Positions 43,390-55,231 of a stretch of DNA of 64,000 nt are shown in pieces (position 1 is the stretch's first letter; each line of letters opens with the position of its first letter). Both the position numbers and the translations under genes were made by a program. Origin of the DNA: Batillaria attramentaria (Eukaryota; Mollusca; Gastropoda; Batillariidae); contig JACVVK020000384.1 in NCBI GenBank assembly GCA_018292915.2, positions 210,001 to 274,000 on the forward strand, in the 5' to 3' direction. The notes beneath the pieces are model-generated. The model was given only the letters and a program-made list of their open reading frames with translations. It did not search any database and was not told the origin of the DNA.

Positions 43390-44003
43390 ACTTTCAAAGG
43401 AAAATATCTTGATGGGAAACAACAACAACAGCAACAACTGAAAACCACCAAAACGACCAAATCAACAACTAAAAAAATGCACTATTGTATTGAACGTTAA
43501 AAATAGGAAACAGGCTAATCCTAATGTTCTGGTCATATTGATTATGTTTATTGATACGTCGGGTTATTTTTGTTTTTCCTTGACGTAACCCTCGTGCGCA
43601 TTGGCTTCATCTCAGTGTACAGGTCATTTTGTAGACCTGCATCAACAGTTAATGCTGCCGTCGCCGCATTGTCGCAGTTTGCATCATTCAGAGCCTTCTA
43701 GTGTAATTGTATTCGCTTCATTTTTTTATTTTTTTTTTTTTTTTTGCCCCTCACAAGGGGGTATCAGGGACAGGAATTGCGTGTCGGAAGCCATTATGTC
43801 CAGCAGGCCGCGAATCCGTCATCCACAGGCAACACACATTGCTTCATCTAAAACTATTATCTGAATATTCGGGATAAATTTGTTCTGTTCACCAACACAC
43901 CATTAGCACAACGCCTGCGCGTTTTTGTTGTTGTTGTGTTTTTTTGTTTTTGTTATTTTTTTGTTGTTGTTTTTGGCTGTAGGCACAGAGACAATTGCGG
44001 TGG

Positions 44004-44006
<3 letters not shown>
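43390..44006. other. anonymous DNA
   Basis: CAA-rich patch at 43420-43440, T run at 43722-43745 and TTG-rich patch at 43922-43975. No other feature. Confidence 0.4.

Positions 44007-44063
<57 letters not shown>
44007..44063. repeat. GT microsatellite
   Basis: Uninterrupted GT run. Confidence 0.95.
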
Positions 44064-44064
<1 letters not shown>

Positions 44065-44349
44065 GGGGTGGTGGTACTCACGGAGGTAACAAACTTTATA
44101 CAAAATACGTGCCCCTGGACCTCTGTTATAAAAGTAATGCAATAATCGGGAATGTCGCAAAACTGCCTCATAAGTTAGTAAGAACTGATCTTTTTGGCAA
44201 GTATTGTCATAGGTGTACCACCGCGATGAATGATAATGAAAAAACACAAGGATTTCCTTCTCTCTCCCCCCCCCCCCCCTTTTGAATCTGCTTCGACTTT
44301 TCATGATCTACTTTCCAGTTTCCATTTTAAAGTTTTCAGTGATGTATAT

Positions 44350-44620
44350 ATTGCCCTTCGCGATTGAAATAGAATGAGGCCTTCCAACAGTTTTACTCAA
44401 ATGACTTAATGAGATGAATTCAAAACCCCCGTATGACGACTTAACATACACTTTTCAAGACTTTCGTTGATCCATTTATTGCCACATCGGGGTTGAAACA
44501 GAATGATGACCCTACCAGCAGTTTTGCGCAAATGCCTTAATGAGACGATTTCAAAACAGCCCCATTTCACAACCCCCCCCCCCCCCCCCATGACGACTTT
44601 AACGTACACTTAAGACTAAT
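44350..44620. repeat. two-copy tandem repeat, period about 130 bp
   Basis: ATTGAAATAGAATGA, CAACAGTTTTACTCAAATGA, CTTAATGAGATGAATTCAAA and ATGACGACTTAACATACACT recur as TTGAAACAGAATGA, CAGCAGTTTTGCGCAAATGC, CTTAATGAGACGATTTCAAA and ATGACGACTTTAACGTACAC. A C run of about 17 is inserted in the second copy. Confidence 0.85.
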
Positions 44621-44629
44621 GTTCGCTAA

Positions 44630-45000
44630 CTCCCGTTCCGCTGCGTGTTATGGCCGGTAACGGGCAATACCACAGATCTAAATCACCCGCAATCTGGCGA
44701 CCGTCCCCTGGCCCCGCTCCAGCTAATGTCTTCCTGCTAGAGTGACATTTCCTGCCGGCTCTCCAGCCCCGTGTTCCCAGTCGACGCTGGTCTGTGGCGG
44801 TGATGAGTCCGCGTCTGCTTGGTAATGGGCGAAAAATGGATGAAGTATCAATGGCGCGCCGATGTAACAGCTTCGGTCAGCTCGGCCGGGAAGCCTCAGA
44901 CGGAGACGCTAGTGGTCCACACTTTGTGCGCGCGAGAGTTCATGCGATGAGAGTGAAGGTTTTTGCCGCCTCTCTCAGTTCTTGCTAGTCACCCTAGCGC
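44630..45000. other. CpG-containing GC-rich segment
   Basis: Richer in GC and CpG than its surroundings. It holds a small plus frame from an ATG at 44803 to 44988 (about 61 codons) without a recognised motif. It could be an unmethylated island or an unrecognised element. Confidence 0.3.
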
Positions 45001-45004
45001 ACCC

Positions 45005-45412
45005 TACCTTTCCTCTCATTTTGTCAGTTCTTCTTAATTCTCTGCTGAGATCTGTAGATGTAAAGTAACGTTGCATACACAGTTCTCTCCTTTGCAGCAT
45101 CAAAAGTCTTTTTTCGATCTTATAATCTTAATATATTCACATGCTATATCATTAGCTGATACCTTGGATTGGCTGTTTTCCGACAGCATCTTCTTTTTCG
45201 TGATAACCCACTTAGACTTTAAACGTCACCCGAAAAGCTCTCAAAAGGGGGGAGGAGTTGATTAGTTATTATAATTCATAAATGATCCTGGCAGTTTAAC
45301 CTGGCTTCCTCGCGCTGAGATAAGTATACCCGTTTCCTTCCTGGAGTCAACATTTGGGGTATGTTATGAAGTTACATACAGGCAAAGAACCAAAACCTTT
45401 TCAAAATCCCAG
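45005..45412. other. anonymous DNA, nothing recognised
   Basis: No supported feature. Confidence 0.35.
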
Positions 45413-45413
45413 T

Positions 45414-45710
45414 CAGGGCCCATATGTAATAGTACGAGGTTAGGGCTTTTAGTCCTGGGTTAGAGTCTAACCTCGAACTAAAGTAGCTCTAGGGTTAAAT
45501 GTTCTGTTTTTTTTGTTTGTGTTGTTTTTGTTTTAAATCAAGAAGCGGGCCCATTCCAGCAAGGTGCCTGTGCCGTTATAGAGGGATTTTTGTCTTTCTT
45601 TCTTCGCTTCCTTGTTTATCTAATTTTGTTTTGGAGTTTCTTTTGTCCTAGTCTGGATTAGGCCCGTAGCCGTGGGCTAAATTAACCTCAAGTTTTACAT
45701 ACGGGCCCTG
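45414..45710. mobile_element. GGGCCC-ended MITE, copy 1
   Basis: 297 bp with terminal inverted repeats (CAGGGCCCATATGTAATAG on the left; CAGGGCCCGTATGTAAAACT on the opposite strand at the right, each going on to a GAGGTTA-like block). Colinear with 56141-56438 along its whole length. No coding capacity. The ends resemble hAT-type CAGGG termini, but no 8 bp target duplication is visible. Confidence 0.85.
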
Positions 45711-45777
45711 AGCATCATTTATGCATTTCCTACTATAGCCGACAAACGAACGGGCATCTAGGCTTTGACTTTCGTCA

Positions 45778-45780
<3 letters not shown>

Positions 45781-45834
<54 letters not shown>
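45781..45834. repeat. CT microsatellite
   Basis: Uninterrupted CT run. Confidence 0.95.
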
Positions 45835-45837
<3 letters not shown>

Positions 45838-45949
45838 GCTGCGGAGGATACTAAACCACTCTTAGTATTCCTTCATAAACGCTGGCACCGACGCATTCGA
45901 CCTGGACCGCGGACGAGGGGGCAATTTTACAGGCTGTCAGTGCCAGTGA

Positions 45950-46140
45950 CCTGGATATCCTGGTTGGATTTAAACAGATTTCGTGGGCGTCATATTCAGG
46001 CCGAGAAACTGAGAGACTGTCTGCTTCAGTTTGCTCTTCGCTAACAATAGGGATTAGCCCCCATTTACACTGATGGGGATATCCTGGTGCGACTATAACT
46101 AATTTTTTCAGTGTCATACTCAGGGCGAGAAAGCGTCCAG
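45950..46140. repeat. two-copy tandem repeat, period 124 bp
   Basis: GGATATCCTGGT and GTCATATTCAGGCCGAGAAA at 45953 onward recur from 46077 as GGATATCCTGGT and GTCATACTCAGGGCGAGAAA. Confidence 0.8.
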
Positions 46141-46144
46141 CGCA

Positions 46145-46680
46145 TGTTATAGAGCCGACAGCTCTTGGTGACATAGTATATTGTGACTATCCGGACTCTG
46201 CCATGTGCAGGTTTATTTAGGGTCATACCAGCCGGTCCTGTTGAACTTCCCTTACAAGGTCAGATTTTGTACAGATCCCATTTCCGTTGTCCACGTTGTT
46301 AGACCTTGTGATCAACGGGAGTTTCGAAATATACACTTTGTGAATACTTTTTTCCCCCCGAATGCTGTCAACGTACCAACATTATTCAGTGCTGTTTCTA
46401 TTTCTATACTCACTTAGATGATTTCACGTAAAACTGGAGTGAAACAGGCCAGTGTAAAGAAGAAGAAGAAGTGAGATTAATGTAAGTTTCCGGACCGGCT
46501 CTTGCCAAGTGAAGGCACATAGGTTATCTGCAAACTTGTTGGAAAGGTTAGGGGAGACGGTTGCGTAGGAAACTGTAGGGGAAGAGGATTAAAGGGAGAG
46601 GTGAGGAGGATCGGATAGTCATAATACGGTGCTTCACGGAACCATAACTCATAAACAGCTATACGGTATCAGACTATTCT
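46145..46680. other. anonymous DNA, nothing recognised
   Basis: No supported feature. Confidence 0.35.
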
Positions 46681-46706
46681 TTTTCTCCCTCTTCTGCGTT
46701 CTTTAG

Positions 46707-46809
46707 ATTTTTGCCACAGATGACTACGTTGGTTGTCGTGATGAAATATATGGTCTTCAGCAGGAGCTGTCTCGGAGCCCCAGAGTTTCTCCGCAGACTG
46801 CAAGAGTTG
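46707..46809 (+). other. weak exon candidate
   Basis: A strong acceptor-like tract (TTTTTCTCCCTCTTCTGCGT then TCTTTAG|A) precedes a frame reading IFATDDYVGCRDEIYGLQQE onward to a weak donor GTAGGT at about 46810. The frame breaks beyond a C run at 46837-46849. It does not connect in phase to the signal-peptide exon at 39467. No family recognised. Confidence 0.2.
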
Positions 46810-46819
46810 GTAGGTGTCT

Positions 46820-47550
46820 ACCATACTCCCTCCTCGCCCCCCCCCCCCCTTCCTCCGGCGAGGCATCTACTTACCGCACGCTGGCACAAAAGCCTGCGGG
46901 ACAGCCTGGTGCAGGCGATAGAAGGATTGCCCCCGTCTGCACATGATCTGATTATTCGCAAAACACCAAACCTTTTTCCCTAAGGGATGCCATCTCCAAT
47001 CACGAACCTCAACCCCTTGCAACCCCCGGACTCGTCACTAGTCGGCGTTACCCCCACCCCCGGGGAATGGTCCGTCCCAGCAGGGATGTCGGCATTGAGA
47101 ACGGACGAGCAGCTAGGTATGGTAATTCACATTTCTCACCAGGCTGGTAATGAAGCTGGGATTCGATTTTCATTATGAACCCATCACTGCTCATATCGAG
47201 TGAGGTGCCCACGGGAGCGGTCACAAGTTTAAATCACTTTAAATCGTGACAGGGTTGACAAACTGCTAGCCACTCAATGATATAGGGGAACAGAGTGAAC
47301 CATGTATCGTTGTGAAGGTGTATACGAAGTGGGTGTCAAATGTAACTTGACTGTGCACGATTATAATGCCCACGACACAAAACAACTATACAACGTAGAA
47401 CGCTAATTATTTGTCTATTTCAAATTCCATTTAAGTATCAATATACCGAAAAGCAAACCGTGAAAAGAAAGAAACGGTTCTTTTCCTGTGCGGTGCTTAT
47501 CTAAAGTCCAAAGTTGTGATTTTCAGGCTTGCAGTTGACCCAAACACACG
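46820..47550. other. anonymous DNA
   Basis: C run at 46837-46849; nothing else recognised. Confidence 0.35.
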
Positions 47551-47553
47551 TGT

Positions 47554-47630
47554 GGGCCTAGTCATGGTGCCCCCTCTCCTGAAATCGGGATGTGATCTGA
47601 TTTTCCCGATCACTCATGGGTTAGCGCTAG
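47554..47630. repeat. fragment shared with 37.27-37.70 kb
   Basis: TAGTCATGGTGCCCCCTCTC then CTGAAATCGGG and CCCGATCACTCATGGGTTA match two segments lying about 400 bp apart near 37273 and 37678, so this copy has an internal deletion or the other an insertion. Confidence 0.65.
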
Positions 47631-47639
47631 CCCTTACTA

Positions 47640-48350
47640 GTGTGGGCCGTACTGTTCGCGATGCACAAAAAATTAATATCCTTGGCAAGTGAAGTGAACT
47701 AACTGGGCCACCAAAAAAAAAAAAAAAAAAACAGAATTATGTTCCAGATGTTGACGAGCATGTGCTGAAACTGCTGGCCGATTTGGGAAAGAGATACAAC
47801 AGACATTCTCATTCAGCTTGATCTCGATTTGTGAGAAGTCGGCTGAGTTTGATTGCTGTTTAGGGTTTTGCTGGAGAGGGGAAGAAGAGTTAAGCGTGCA
47901 CATCATTCGCAACTGATGCAGTTTTGCTTTGTATTTATCACACATGCGCAGCATCCTGGGAACGGCAATAGCTGTTTGTTTGTTTGTTTCTTTCTTTATC
48001 TTCTGAAGCAAGGCCTGGCTTGATGTTTCTGGAGGTGGTATTTCCTTCTTGTTGTTGATGACTGCGATGATAGTGATATTTATGAGGGGGATCAGAAGGG
48101 ATTTATTCGTTTTCTTCCTGATCGCTATTTTAGTATCATGAAGTACTCAGAATATTCCTCTTAAGAATGTTCCTTCCTCAAAGTGTTTGTTTGTTTGTAA
48201 TCTTTTTTTTTTCCTTTCTTGGTCTGTACTCTGTTTTCAGAAATATTGATGTGCGATGATCAGGTTCTGTGAACGGTACGAGCAGACACGCCAAGCAGTT
48301 AATTTATCAAAGCGAATGCACAAGTAACAAAACAAACAAACAAGGAATCA
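47640..48350. other. anonymous DNA
   Basis: A run at 47713-47731 and short TTTG repeats near 47975 and 48185. Nothing else recognised. Confidence 0.4.
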
Positions 48351-48354
48351 AGGC

Positions 48355-48384
48355 ACCCCCCCCCCCCACACACACACACACACA

Positions 48385-48451
<67 letters not shown>

Positions 48452-48685
48452 CAAACAAACAAACAAACAAACAAACAAAAACAACCAACAACAACGACAA
48501 AATACCCCAAAACAACAACAAACAAACAACAACAACAAATAAACATACACCCTCTCCCCCCCCCCCCCCCAAAAAAAAAACAAAAAAAACACACACACAC
48601 ACAAAAAAACACCCAAAACAAACAAACAAAACAACAAAAACAAAAGACAAACAAAAACAACTACCAAAAAAAAAAAAAAAAACCC
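48355..48685. repeat. poly(C), CA and A/C-rich low complexity
   Basis: C run, long CA array (48368-48446), AAAC/CAA units, a second C run (48558-48570) and A run (48665-48682). Poly-Val/Cys and Thr/His frames are artefacts. Confidence 0.9.
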
Positions 48686-48690
48686 ACACC

Positions 48691-49188
48691 GGCCCCCGTA
48701 GTGTAGTGGTTAGCACTTCGGACCATGGGCCGGGAGACCCGGGTTCGAGTCCCAGCCGAGGCAAGCGGGATTTTTCCTACCTAGGTCGGCTCCTACCCAG
48801 AGCGGGTGTGCTATGGACCCAATGGGGAGGCTGTAGCCACTCAGCCGAGATTCACCCACTTCACGTGTGCGACTTTGGGGGTGCTTCCCTTGGTATGACA
48901 CGTTTATGACGTGGATGATTACACGGCCGGCACCGCAGGTGCCGTAGTTCCCGGGCCTGGTTAATGCCGGGATATTTATGACAGGAAGCGAGGAATGCGG
49001 CCCTGTCCCGCAGTCCCAAACCACACGGACCTCCATAGCATCATCTCACCATCATCCTCATCTCCATCATCATGCATAATAAAAATTGCCCCAGCTTCCG
49101 AGCCCTCCGTGGATTCCACCCATGACCTGGGAAGAACACCACTGGAGCTGGCAAAAGAGTTGGGGCAGCAAAAAAAAAAAAAAAAAAA
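48691..49188 (+). mobile_element. SINE family B, full-length
   Basis: The head GGCCCCCGTAGTGTAGTGGT / TAGCACTTCGGACCATGGGC / GGGTTCGAGTCCCAGCC has good box A and box B sequences. A roughly 400 bp body includes TCACCATCATCCTCATCTCC and GGATTCCACCCATGACCTGG, and it ends in poly(A). It is the best reference copy for the family. The bounding A-rich DNA obscures any target duplication. Confidence 0.9.
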
Positions 49189-49194
49189 CACCCA

Positions 49195-50810
49195 AAACCC
49201 CGCAAATAAAGAAACGTACAGCCATCCCTCTCAGTTCCGTATCCGTCTTCTAGCAGGAGCATTAGAGCTGGTCAAACTTACTTATTCCAGTCTTGTATTT
49301 GTATTCTCATTTGTCATGTTCCCGTCATACAAGTTTCTTGTCTTCCGAAGTCTAAATTTCCTGCAGCCTACCCACCTCGTTGGCCCTCTACACGCCTCCT
49401 AGCCTATTTCTACCCCCTCCCTCTCCACCACTGCCACCCACCTCCATCCTTCTACCCCCACAACCCCCCCCCCTCCCTCCTCCCCCCAGGTTTCGTCATA
49501 AAGACTTCAATTTGCCGCTTTATTGAAAACACCCCCGGCACTCGAAAGTATGGTCGATGCACATCCCCACAAATATTCGATCAACACAACTCGCTTCCTG
49601 GTAGAAGAAAGAGAAAGAAATGAACTCAAGATTTTTTTTTTCTCTCTCTCTCCAACTTGTCCCTCCCTCCCTCTTTCTTTCTCGTATATTGACGCCCGTC
49701 AAAATGGATTCCCCTAACCGCGCTAACGCGATTGAGAACGAACTCGCACATGTTTGCCTTCCCGGGATGCAAGGGATTGTGATGGGATTTCGGAAGCACA
49801 ACGTGAGAAAGCTGCAAAAGGAGTTGTGAAATAAGCGCACAATGGAGTTAGCTCTACACCCGCTTAATCAAATTGTCCCACACCCGGTCACGTCGACATG
49901 TCGACGACATCGTTGTTGATTTTTTTTTTTAATTTATTTATCGCATCTCGAAATCAGAGAGGATGGGAGCCATGAGCATCCCCATGGAGAGTCTGACACG
50001 AAGGGTTGTATTTGAATTTTGCTGTGGTTTCTCCATCCAATTTGGGGGATTCGAAAGGCGACATGTAATTATTACCGTGATGTGATTTTTGAGGTTTTCT
50101 TCTTTCTTCAGCCCCCCCCCCCACCCCACCCCCCCACACACACCTCATCTCTAAGGCGCCGTGAACATCCTTGCAGCCGGCGTGAAATTTGTGTCGCGCC
50201 GGCCATGCAAATGGCCAATCACCGTCTTGATGAGATCATAGCTGGCGTTTGGAAGACAATACAGCTGATAGCTTATTGTTGTTCTTTTTTCCTGCGTGTT
50301 TCTGTTCAAATAGTCCATTTGGATCGCCTCAGTAACAGGGCCACCCGCCTGCCTGTCATAAACCATACTTGGATCCGGAGAAAAGCACACGATGAGCCGG
50401 CAGCCCGGCGGGCAAAGGAAACGCATACCACGTGACACAGTTCTGCGTAGCCCGCTTTTACTTTTAGGGACCCACACTTTCGCCGTGACAGTTGTGGTAG
50501 CTCATTGACGGACGCTTTAGCAACTGTGCCATCCCGGTATTGCTCATGACTGGGTTCTGAAGGAAAGAGATACACAGCGTAATGGGCATGATCCGCGTGT
50601 TTGGCGACTTTGGTCTCCCGCGTCCTACCCATACCAGTCATGTTTAGATGGTAACTATTGGATAGTTCTGGCGACAGAGTATACGTCACGTGTCATGTCG
50701 CCGAAGACAGGGCAGGAGACGTGCTCCGTCGCGAAAACGGTACGACAGTGACCATTCAATGTCCAGACACATTTTCATCAGCTGAGCATCTTGGCGGGGG
50801 TGGGGGCTGA
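49195..50810. other. anonymous DNA
   Basis: C/T-rich tract at 49410-49490 and C-rich run at 50112-50140. No exon or repeat supported; the longest plus frame (50019-50435) has no recognised domain. Confidence 0.4.
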
Positions 50811-50814
50811 GCGG

Positions 50815-50905
50815 GCGGGGGGGATGGGGGGTTGGTGTTAACGTCATTAATTTTCCACCACGTATAGTCGACACCAAAGACGGGCCAACGAGAAAAAAGG
50901 GCACG
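50815..50905 (-). mobile_element. SINE family A, 5'-truncated and degenerate
   Basis: TTTTCCACCACGTATAGTCG, ACACCAAAGACGGGCCAACG and AGAAAAAAGG match the 3' block on the minus strand. The head is absent. Confidence 0.7.
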
Positions 50906-50909
50906 ATAC

Positions 50910-51840
50910 ATACTACTGCGTCTGTACGTTGGAAGGGAAATCACCAGGATATTCTTATTTTGCGTCAACTGCTTTGATGATACTGGCGTGTGGCAAAAGA
51001 GTTACAGACAGGCCGTTCATCATCAGCTTCAAAGATTTAAGATAAAATGATTTTTTTTTTTTTTTGGTCAACGGTTCACATAACAAAACACAAAAAGCAT
51101 AGGCGCAGGCTTTCGCAATTGCCCGAACAAAACATTAATCATAAGAAGAAGACTTCTCAGTTTAGAGGTCCAGGGGGCTGAGCATCCATCCGTGGGTCCA
51201 TCCGTCTTTTAGATCTCCTGGACAAATATGTCTATTTTAGCCAACGTTTACTTTCCATTTACTCCCGAAAGGGCATTTCGCTCAAGCTGCAAAGAGCTGG
51301 GAAAGGGTTTGCAAAGATCACAGCATCTTGCGTGAAGGCAAACTTGGACAACATTGATCTCCCTTGCCCGGTGCACTAATGGACGCGCGAATCGCTCGAG
51401 CTGTACATACAGCGCCATCTGTTGAGTTGCCACGCGTCCCCGCTAGTTACCTCCCATCCCTCCTCCCCCCCCCCCCAAATGAGCAGATGTTTTAAAGATG
51501 CATTGAACTAGCGATGGAACCAGCAAAACAGCTTCCATTTTAGGGCGGGAGATAAGGATGAAAATGCGCTTTTGTTGGTTATGTTTTGAACTTGCACAAT
51601 GTTTGACATTTGAAAAAAAGAAAGAAAACTACAATAACTATGATACTATGGTTCTGTTTGAGTGGATATGAAAATGACTGGCCTTACATTGTGGACATTG
51701 TAGAGCTCGAAACCGTCTAAATTACTCATAGCGGACCTTTTATTGAGGTAATAATATTATTGATGTTTTGATATTATGTGCTGTCACTATAAATCCACAT
51801 CTCCAAATTCTTCCTTTATACTGCGGACATGTTGCTTGTG
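50910..51840. other. anonymous DNA
   Basis: T run at 51050-51065 and C run near 51465; nothing else recognised. Confidence 0.4.
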
Positions 51841-51845
51841 AGCTC

Positions 51846-52262
51846 ATAATGTATAATAATAATAATAATAATAATGATGAGTATTGTATAGGCGCTTTAC
51901 CCAATTTCACGAATCGGCTCAAAGCGCCGCGAACTGAACCCAACACGCACGCTCACGTGAATCGCACGCATTCTCCCACACACTGAACATAAACGTATTA
52001 CAATCACGTGGTGCGAAGGGTCAGCTCAGCTATTTAAATTTCGGAATTTAGAATTACATTTATTTTTCAAATTTTGTGGGCTGAACATTTCCAAAGCAGA
52101 GGGGGAGGAAGCCGGAGTACCCGGAGAGAACCCCCGACGATCGGCCCGAATGAACGGTGCCCACATACGAGAAGGAAAATTTCTTTGCCCCGAGTGGGAC
52201 TCAAACCCCCTACCTCTCGCATTGGTGACAAGTCTCTTAACCACTAGACCACCGACCGCCCC
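51846..52262 (-). mobile_element. SINE family C, full-length
   Basis: Best copy of the family. On the minus strand: a head with GGTGGTCTAGTGGTTAAGAG (box A) and GGGTTTGAGTCCCACTCG (box B); CGTTCATTCGGGCCGATCGT; GGTACTCCGGCTTCCTCCCC; TTCAGTTCGCGGCGCTTTGA; then AAAGCGCCTATACAATACTC and an ATT tail (AAT units on plus at 51855-51875). Confidence 0.9.
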
Positions 52263-52303
52263 AAAATGGGAAATTACTGTTCAGTGATGCAGTCTGGTTA
52301 CGT

Positions 52304-52700
52304 TGTGTTTCTGCACTGTTCTCTTTTCTGTTTCTGCACTGTTATCCTTTGTGTGTCTACACTGTTATCCTTTGTGTGTCTACACTGTTATCCTTTGTGT
52401 GTCTACACTGTTATCCTTTGTGTGTGTCTACACTGTTATCCTTTGTGTGTCTACACTGTTATCCTTTGTGTGTCTACACTGTTATCCTTTGTGTGTCTAC
52501 ACTGTTATCCTTTGTGTGTGTCTACACTGTTATCCTTTGTGTGTCTACACTGTTATCCTTTGTGTGTCTGCACTGTTATCCTTTGTGTGTCTGCACTGTT
52601 ATCCTTTGTGTGTCTGCACTGTTATCCTTTGTGTGTCTCCACTTTTCTCCTTTTCGTTTATGCACTGTTCTCCTTTGTGTTTATGCGCTGCGCTCCTTTG
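52304..52700. repeat. 23 bp minisatellite, open in all plus frames
   Basis: About 16 units of CACTGTTATCCTTTGTGTGT+CTA, some with an extra TG (25 bp). Edge units are degenerate (CTGTTCTCCTTT, TATGCACTG), the centre homogeneous. Since 23 is not a multiple of 3 and the unit has no stops, all three plus frames read through for over 130 codons. Confidence 0.95.
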
Positions 52701-53166
52701 ACTCATATGTGAAAGTATGCGAAGCGCCTTTAACCTGTGACATCTTTTTTTTCATATCTCGAGGCGGCAGATAATGGGTTTGTTCTCGCTTTGCTCACAT
52801 TGTTTTCGGGTTTTGAAATCTTCGTGTTGGCAACAGACTACGCTAACTAGAAGGGGGGGGGGGGGGGGCATTGCTGTACGGAAGTAGAGTTTGCTTAATG
52901 GGAAACGCTTACAGGCAAATAGTTTCAGCAGATGTTCACGATAGCTTTTCAAGTATGGCAGAATCGCCATGTCTATGAAACTGCGTCTAAATCGGGTTAC
53001 TGTCTGTTGTAATGGCCGATCAATCGCCACTATCACGCTAAAATTACTGTTAGTGCATTGCCCGAAGAGGACTAAAATTTAATGCACAAGCGAACAGTTA
53101 CCTTCAGCTGAAAGGAACTGACCATTCAGTCCCTCAGATCAATGCCCTCAAAGCCGCCGAACTGGT

Positions 53167-53169
<3 letters not shown>

Positions 53170-53250
<81 letters not shown>

Positions 53251-53306
53251 GTTATTAACCTTTCACATACGTGTATGTGTGTATGTGTCTGTGCATGCGT
53301 GCGTGC

Positions 53307-53396
<90 letters not shown>

Positions 53397-53414
53397 AACC
53401 TTTCACATACGTCT
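53170..53414. repeat. GT microsatellite with 140 bp segment duplication
   Basis: Two long GT arrays, each ending in GTTATTAACCTTTCACATAC, at 53251 and 53391. Confidence 0.95.
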
Positions 53415-53419
53415 CCCGC

Positions 53420-53944
53420 CTTGTTTGTTGCTTTCCATCATTCCTGTTATCTTTTTCAATCAACAAAACACAAAAACACGAGTTCTGTCGCGTACCATTC
53501 TCCGACTATCTTGGTGTTTACTTAGGGGATAGTTTGATTTTAAAAAAAAGGTGAACAGTACCTGTTTGATCATGCGCCTTTAACTTACTTTCAACAGGAC
53601 CTTTCTCGTTCGACGTAACGTTAGTGTAAATCACGCAACCTAGACTGAGCAACACACAGGATAAATGTCTACAAGAATGAATACTGGTGAACTTCTAGAC
53701 CGATGGTTTCAGGAACAGAATCTGTCTGAACAGACACATCAAGATTGAACAGAGCTTAGCTACGTACGACTGTGTACAAAGAGATATTTTGACGATTCCA
53801 AAGCAAACACTTCGGTGCCTGCAAGGTAGATTCACGCTCGACTTTTCGTCAAGGATAGTCCACGCTTAGCCGGGGCTCGGGTCCGGAAATTTCTATAGGG
53901 AGAAAAACACATCGCTCAGTTCCGAAATTAGGAATCGTTTTTAC
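53420..53944. other. anonymous DNA, nothing recognised
   Basis: No supported feature. Confidence 0.4.
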
Positions 53945-54239
53945 GGAGGTGCCGCTTAAGTCCCCAAGACAAACACGGCGATGTGGAAGTTCCAGTGTCG
54001 TTGTTTGCCGCACGACAGTACGTCCCTCTCCATTCCGGCTCCGCCGAAACCGTCATCACGTCTTCATGGTGAACTTGAAGAAGGTCGTCTCCAACTCGCT
54101 GACGACTATCGTGGGACAGCTGCCGATATTAGAGCTGCTTGGCAACAGTGGATCGTTGCTATTCCTACAGCAGGTGGCTTCCTCAGGCTGGGGAATTGCT
54201 GAGGGAAAACAACAACAACAACAACCAAAACAAACAAAC

Positions 54240-54580
54240 AGACTGGAACATAGACCGGGGTGCAGAGTCTGGGAGACCACGGAGGCAACGCCCCTCTTCA
54301 GAAAACAATTAAATCTTAGCATTTTTAAACGCATTTAGTAGCCCTCATGGCACCCAGAAGTGAAATGCTGCCTTGGTAATGACAAGCACGTCTCCAAAAT
54401 GAAGTTAGAATGTCCCATATGGCATTACATGTATCGTCTTAGTTTAAAGTGTGTTATATAAAATTATTAGTTTATGTGTTTTTCATGTTATGTTGCATGT
54501 ATATTGTCTGCTTGTTTGTATTATGTTCTCCACGACCGAATTTCCCATTTAGGATAATACAGATTTACTCGAATTGAATA
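54240..54580 (+). pseudogene. possible LINE 3' end
   Basis: A plus frame ends at 54338 with TPLFRKQLNLSIFKRI, like the short basic/hydrophobic ends of several LINE ORF2 proteins. About 240 bp of T-rich sequence follows and ends GGATAATACAGATTTACTCG then AATTGAA, resembling LINE 3' ends that finish in AATTGAA units. Upstream reading frame to 53949 shows no recognised domain. Confidence 0.35.
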
Positions 54581-54584
54581 GGTG

Positions 54585-55170
54585 GAATTATTTTATCATC
54601 TTAATCGTTGAAAATTGATCTCTGGACAATGTGAGTCGACCTGGTCACCGTGATAGTCGGAATGGCGCGATTTGGCCAAGGAGGCTAGTGGAGATCCGGG
54701 GGGATTCTGTGGAGGACACTCCCGAGATCCCCGAATTACATTACACTTCCAGGCGCCTGTCTTTTCACAAGGAATCTCCCGCGACCGCCCCGTACAAATA
54801 GCGGGATTACCGGTGCATACAGGAAGCGCGCTCGGCTCCAGCCTAGATGGCGCTCTCAGACCCCTGCCGACGCCCCCATGAGCTGGGCCAGATTTCTGGG
54901 CGGGAAGTTGGGGAAAGACAGAAGACCAGAAGACAGAACAGGGAGGGGATTAGGCTTCATTAGGTTAGTGCACCCGTTCATGAGATCGTGAAAGGGGGCG
55001 GGGGGAGGGGGGGGGGGCTCTGTGGTCAGTTAGTTACCTAGAGCTACGAGGTAGACTGTGGTTCTGACGTTTTGAAAGACCTTTTGGTGTGATCAGTGAT
55101 GAATCGAAGCGAAGTACGTGGCGAGGAGGTCTCAGTCGGTTAATTGCATTATCAGGACGGACTTCATCCT
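54585..55170. other. GC-richer anonymous DNA
   Basis: CpG-containing segment at about 54650-54900 and G-rich run at 54990-55018. No exon supported. Confidence 0.35.
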
Positions 55171-55231
55171 TTTACCTCCTTTGTGGGGGGGGGGGGGGGG
55201 GGAGGATGCATGGGTATCCCGCTTTTTCCTC

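Noticed and set aside
44803..44988. 61-codon plus frame in a CpG-containing segment
   Set aside because: Too short and without motif or splice signals to call a gene.
48691..48763. A functional tRNA gene
   Set aside because: Box A and box B are good, but the sequence continues into a repeated 490 bp body with poly(A), and two other copies exist, so it is a SINE head.
48307..48764. Frames of 93-145 codons on both strands
   Set aside because: Low-complexity C, CA and AAAC sequence.
52266..52774. Three overlapping plus frames of 132-148 codons, membrane-protein-like
   Set aside because: All are one 23 bp minisatellite read in three phases.
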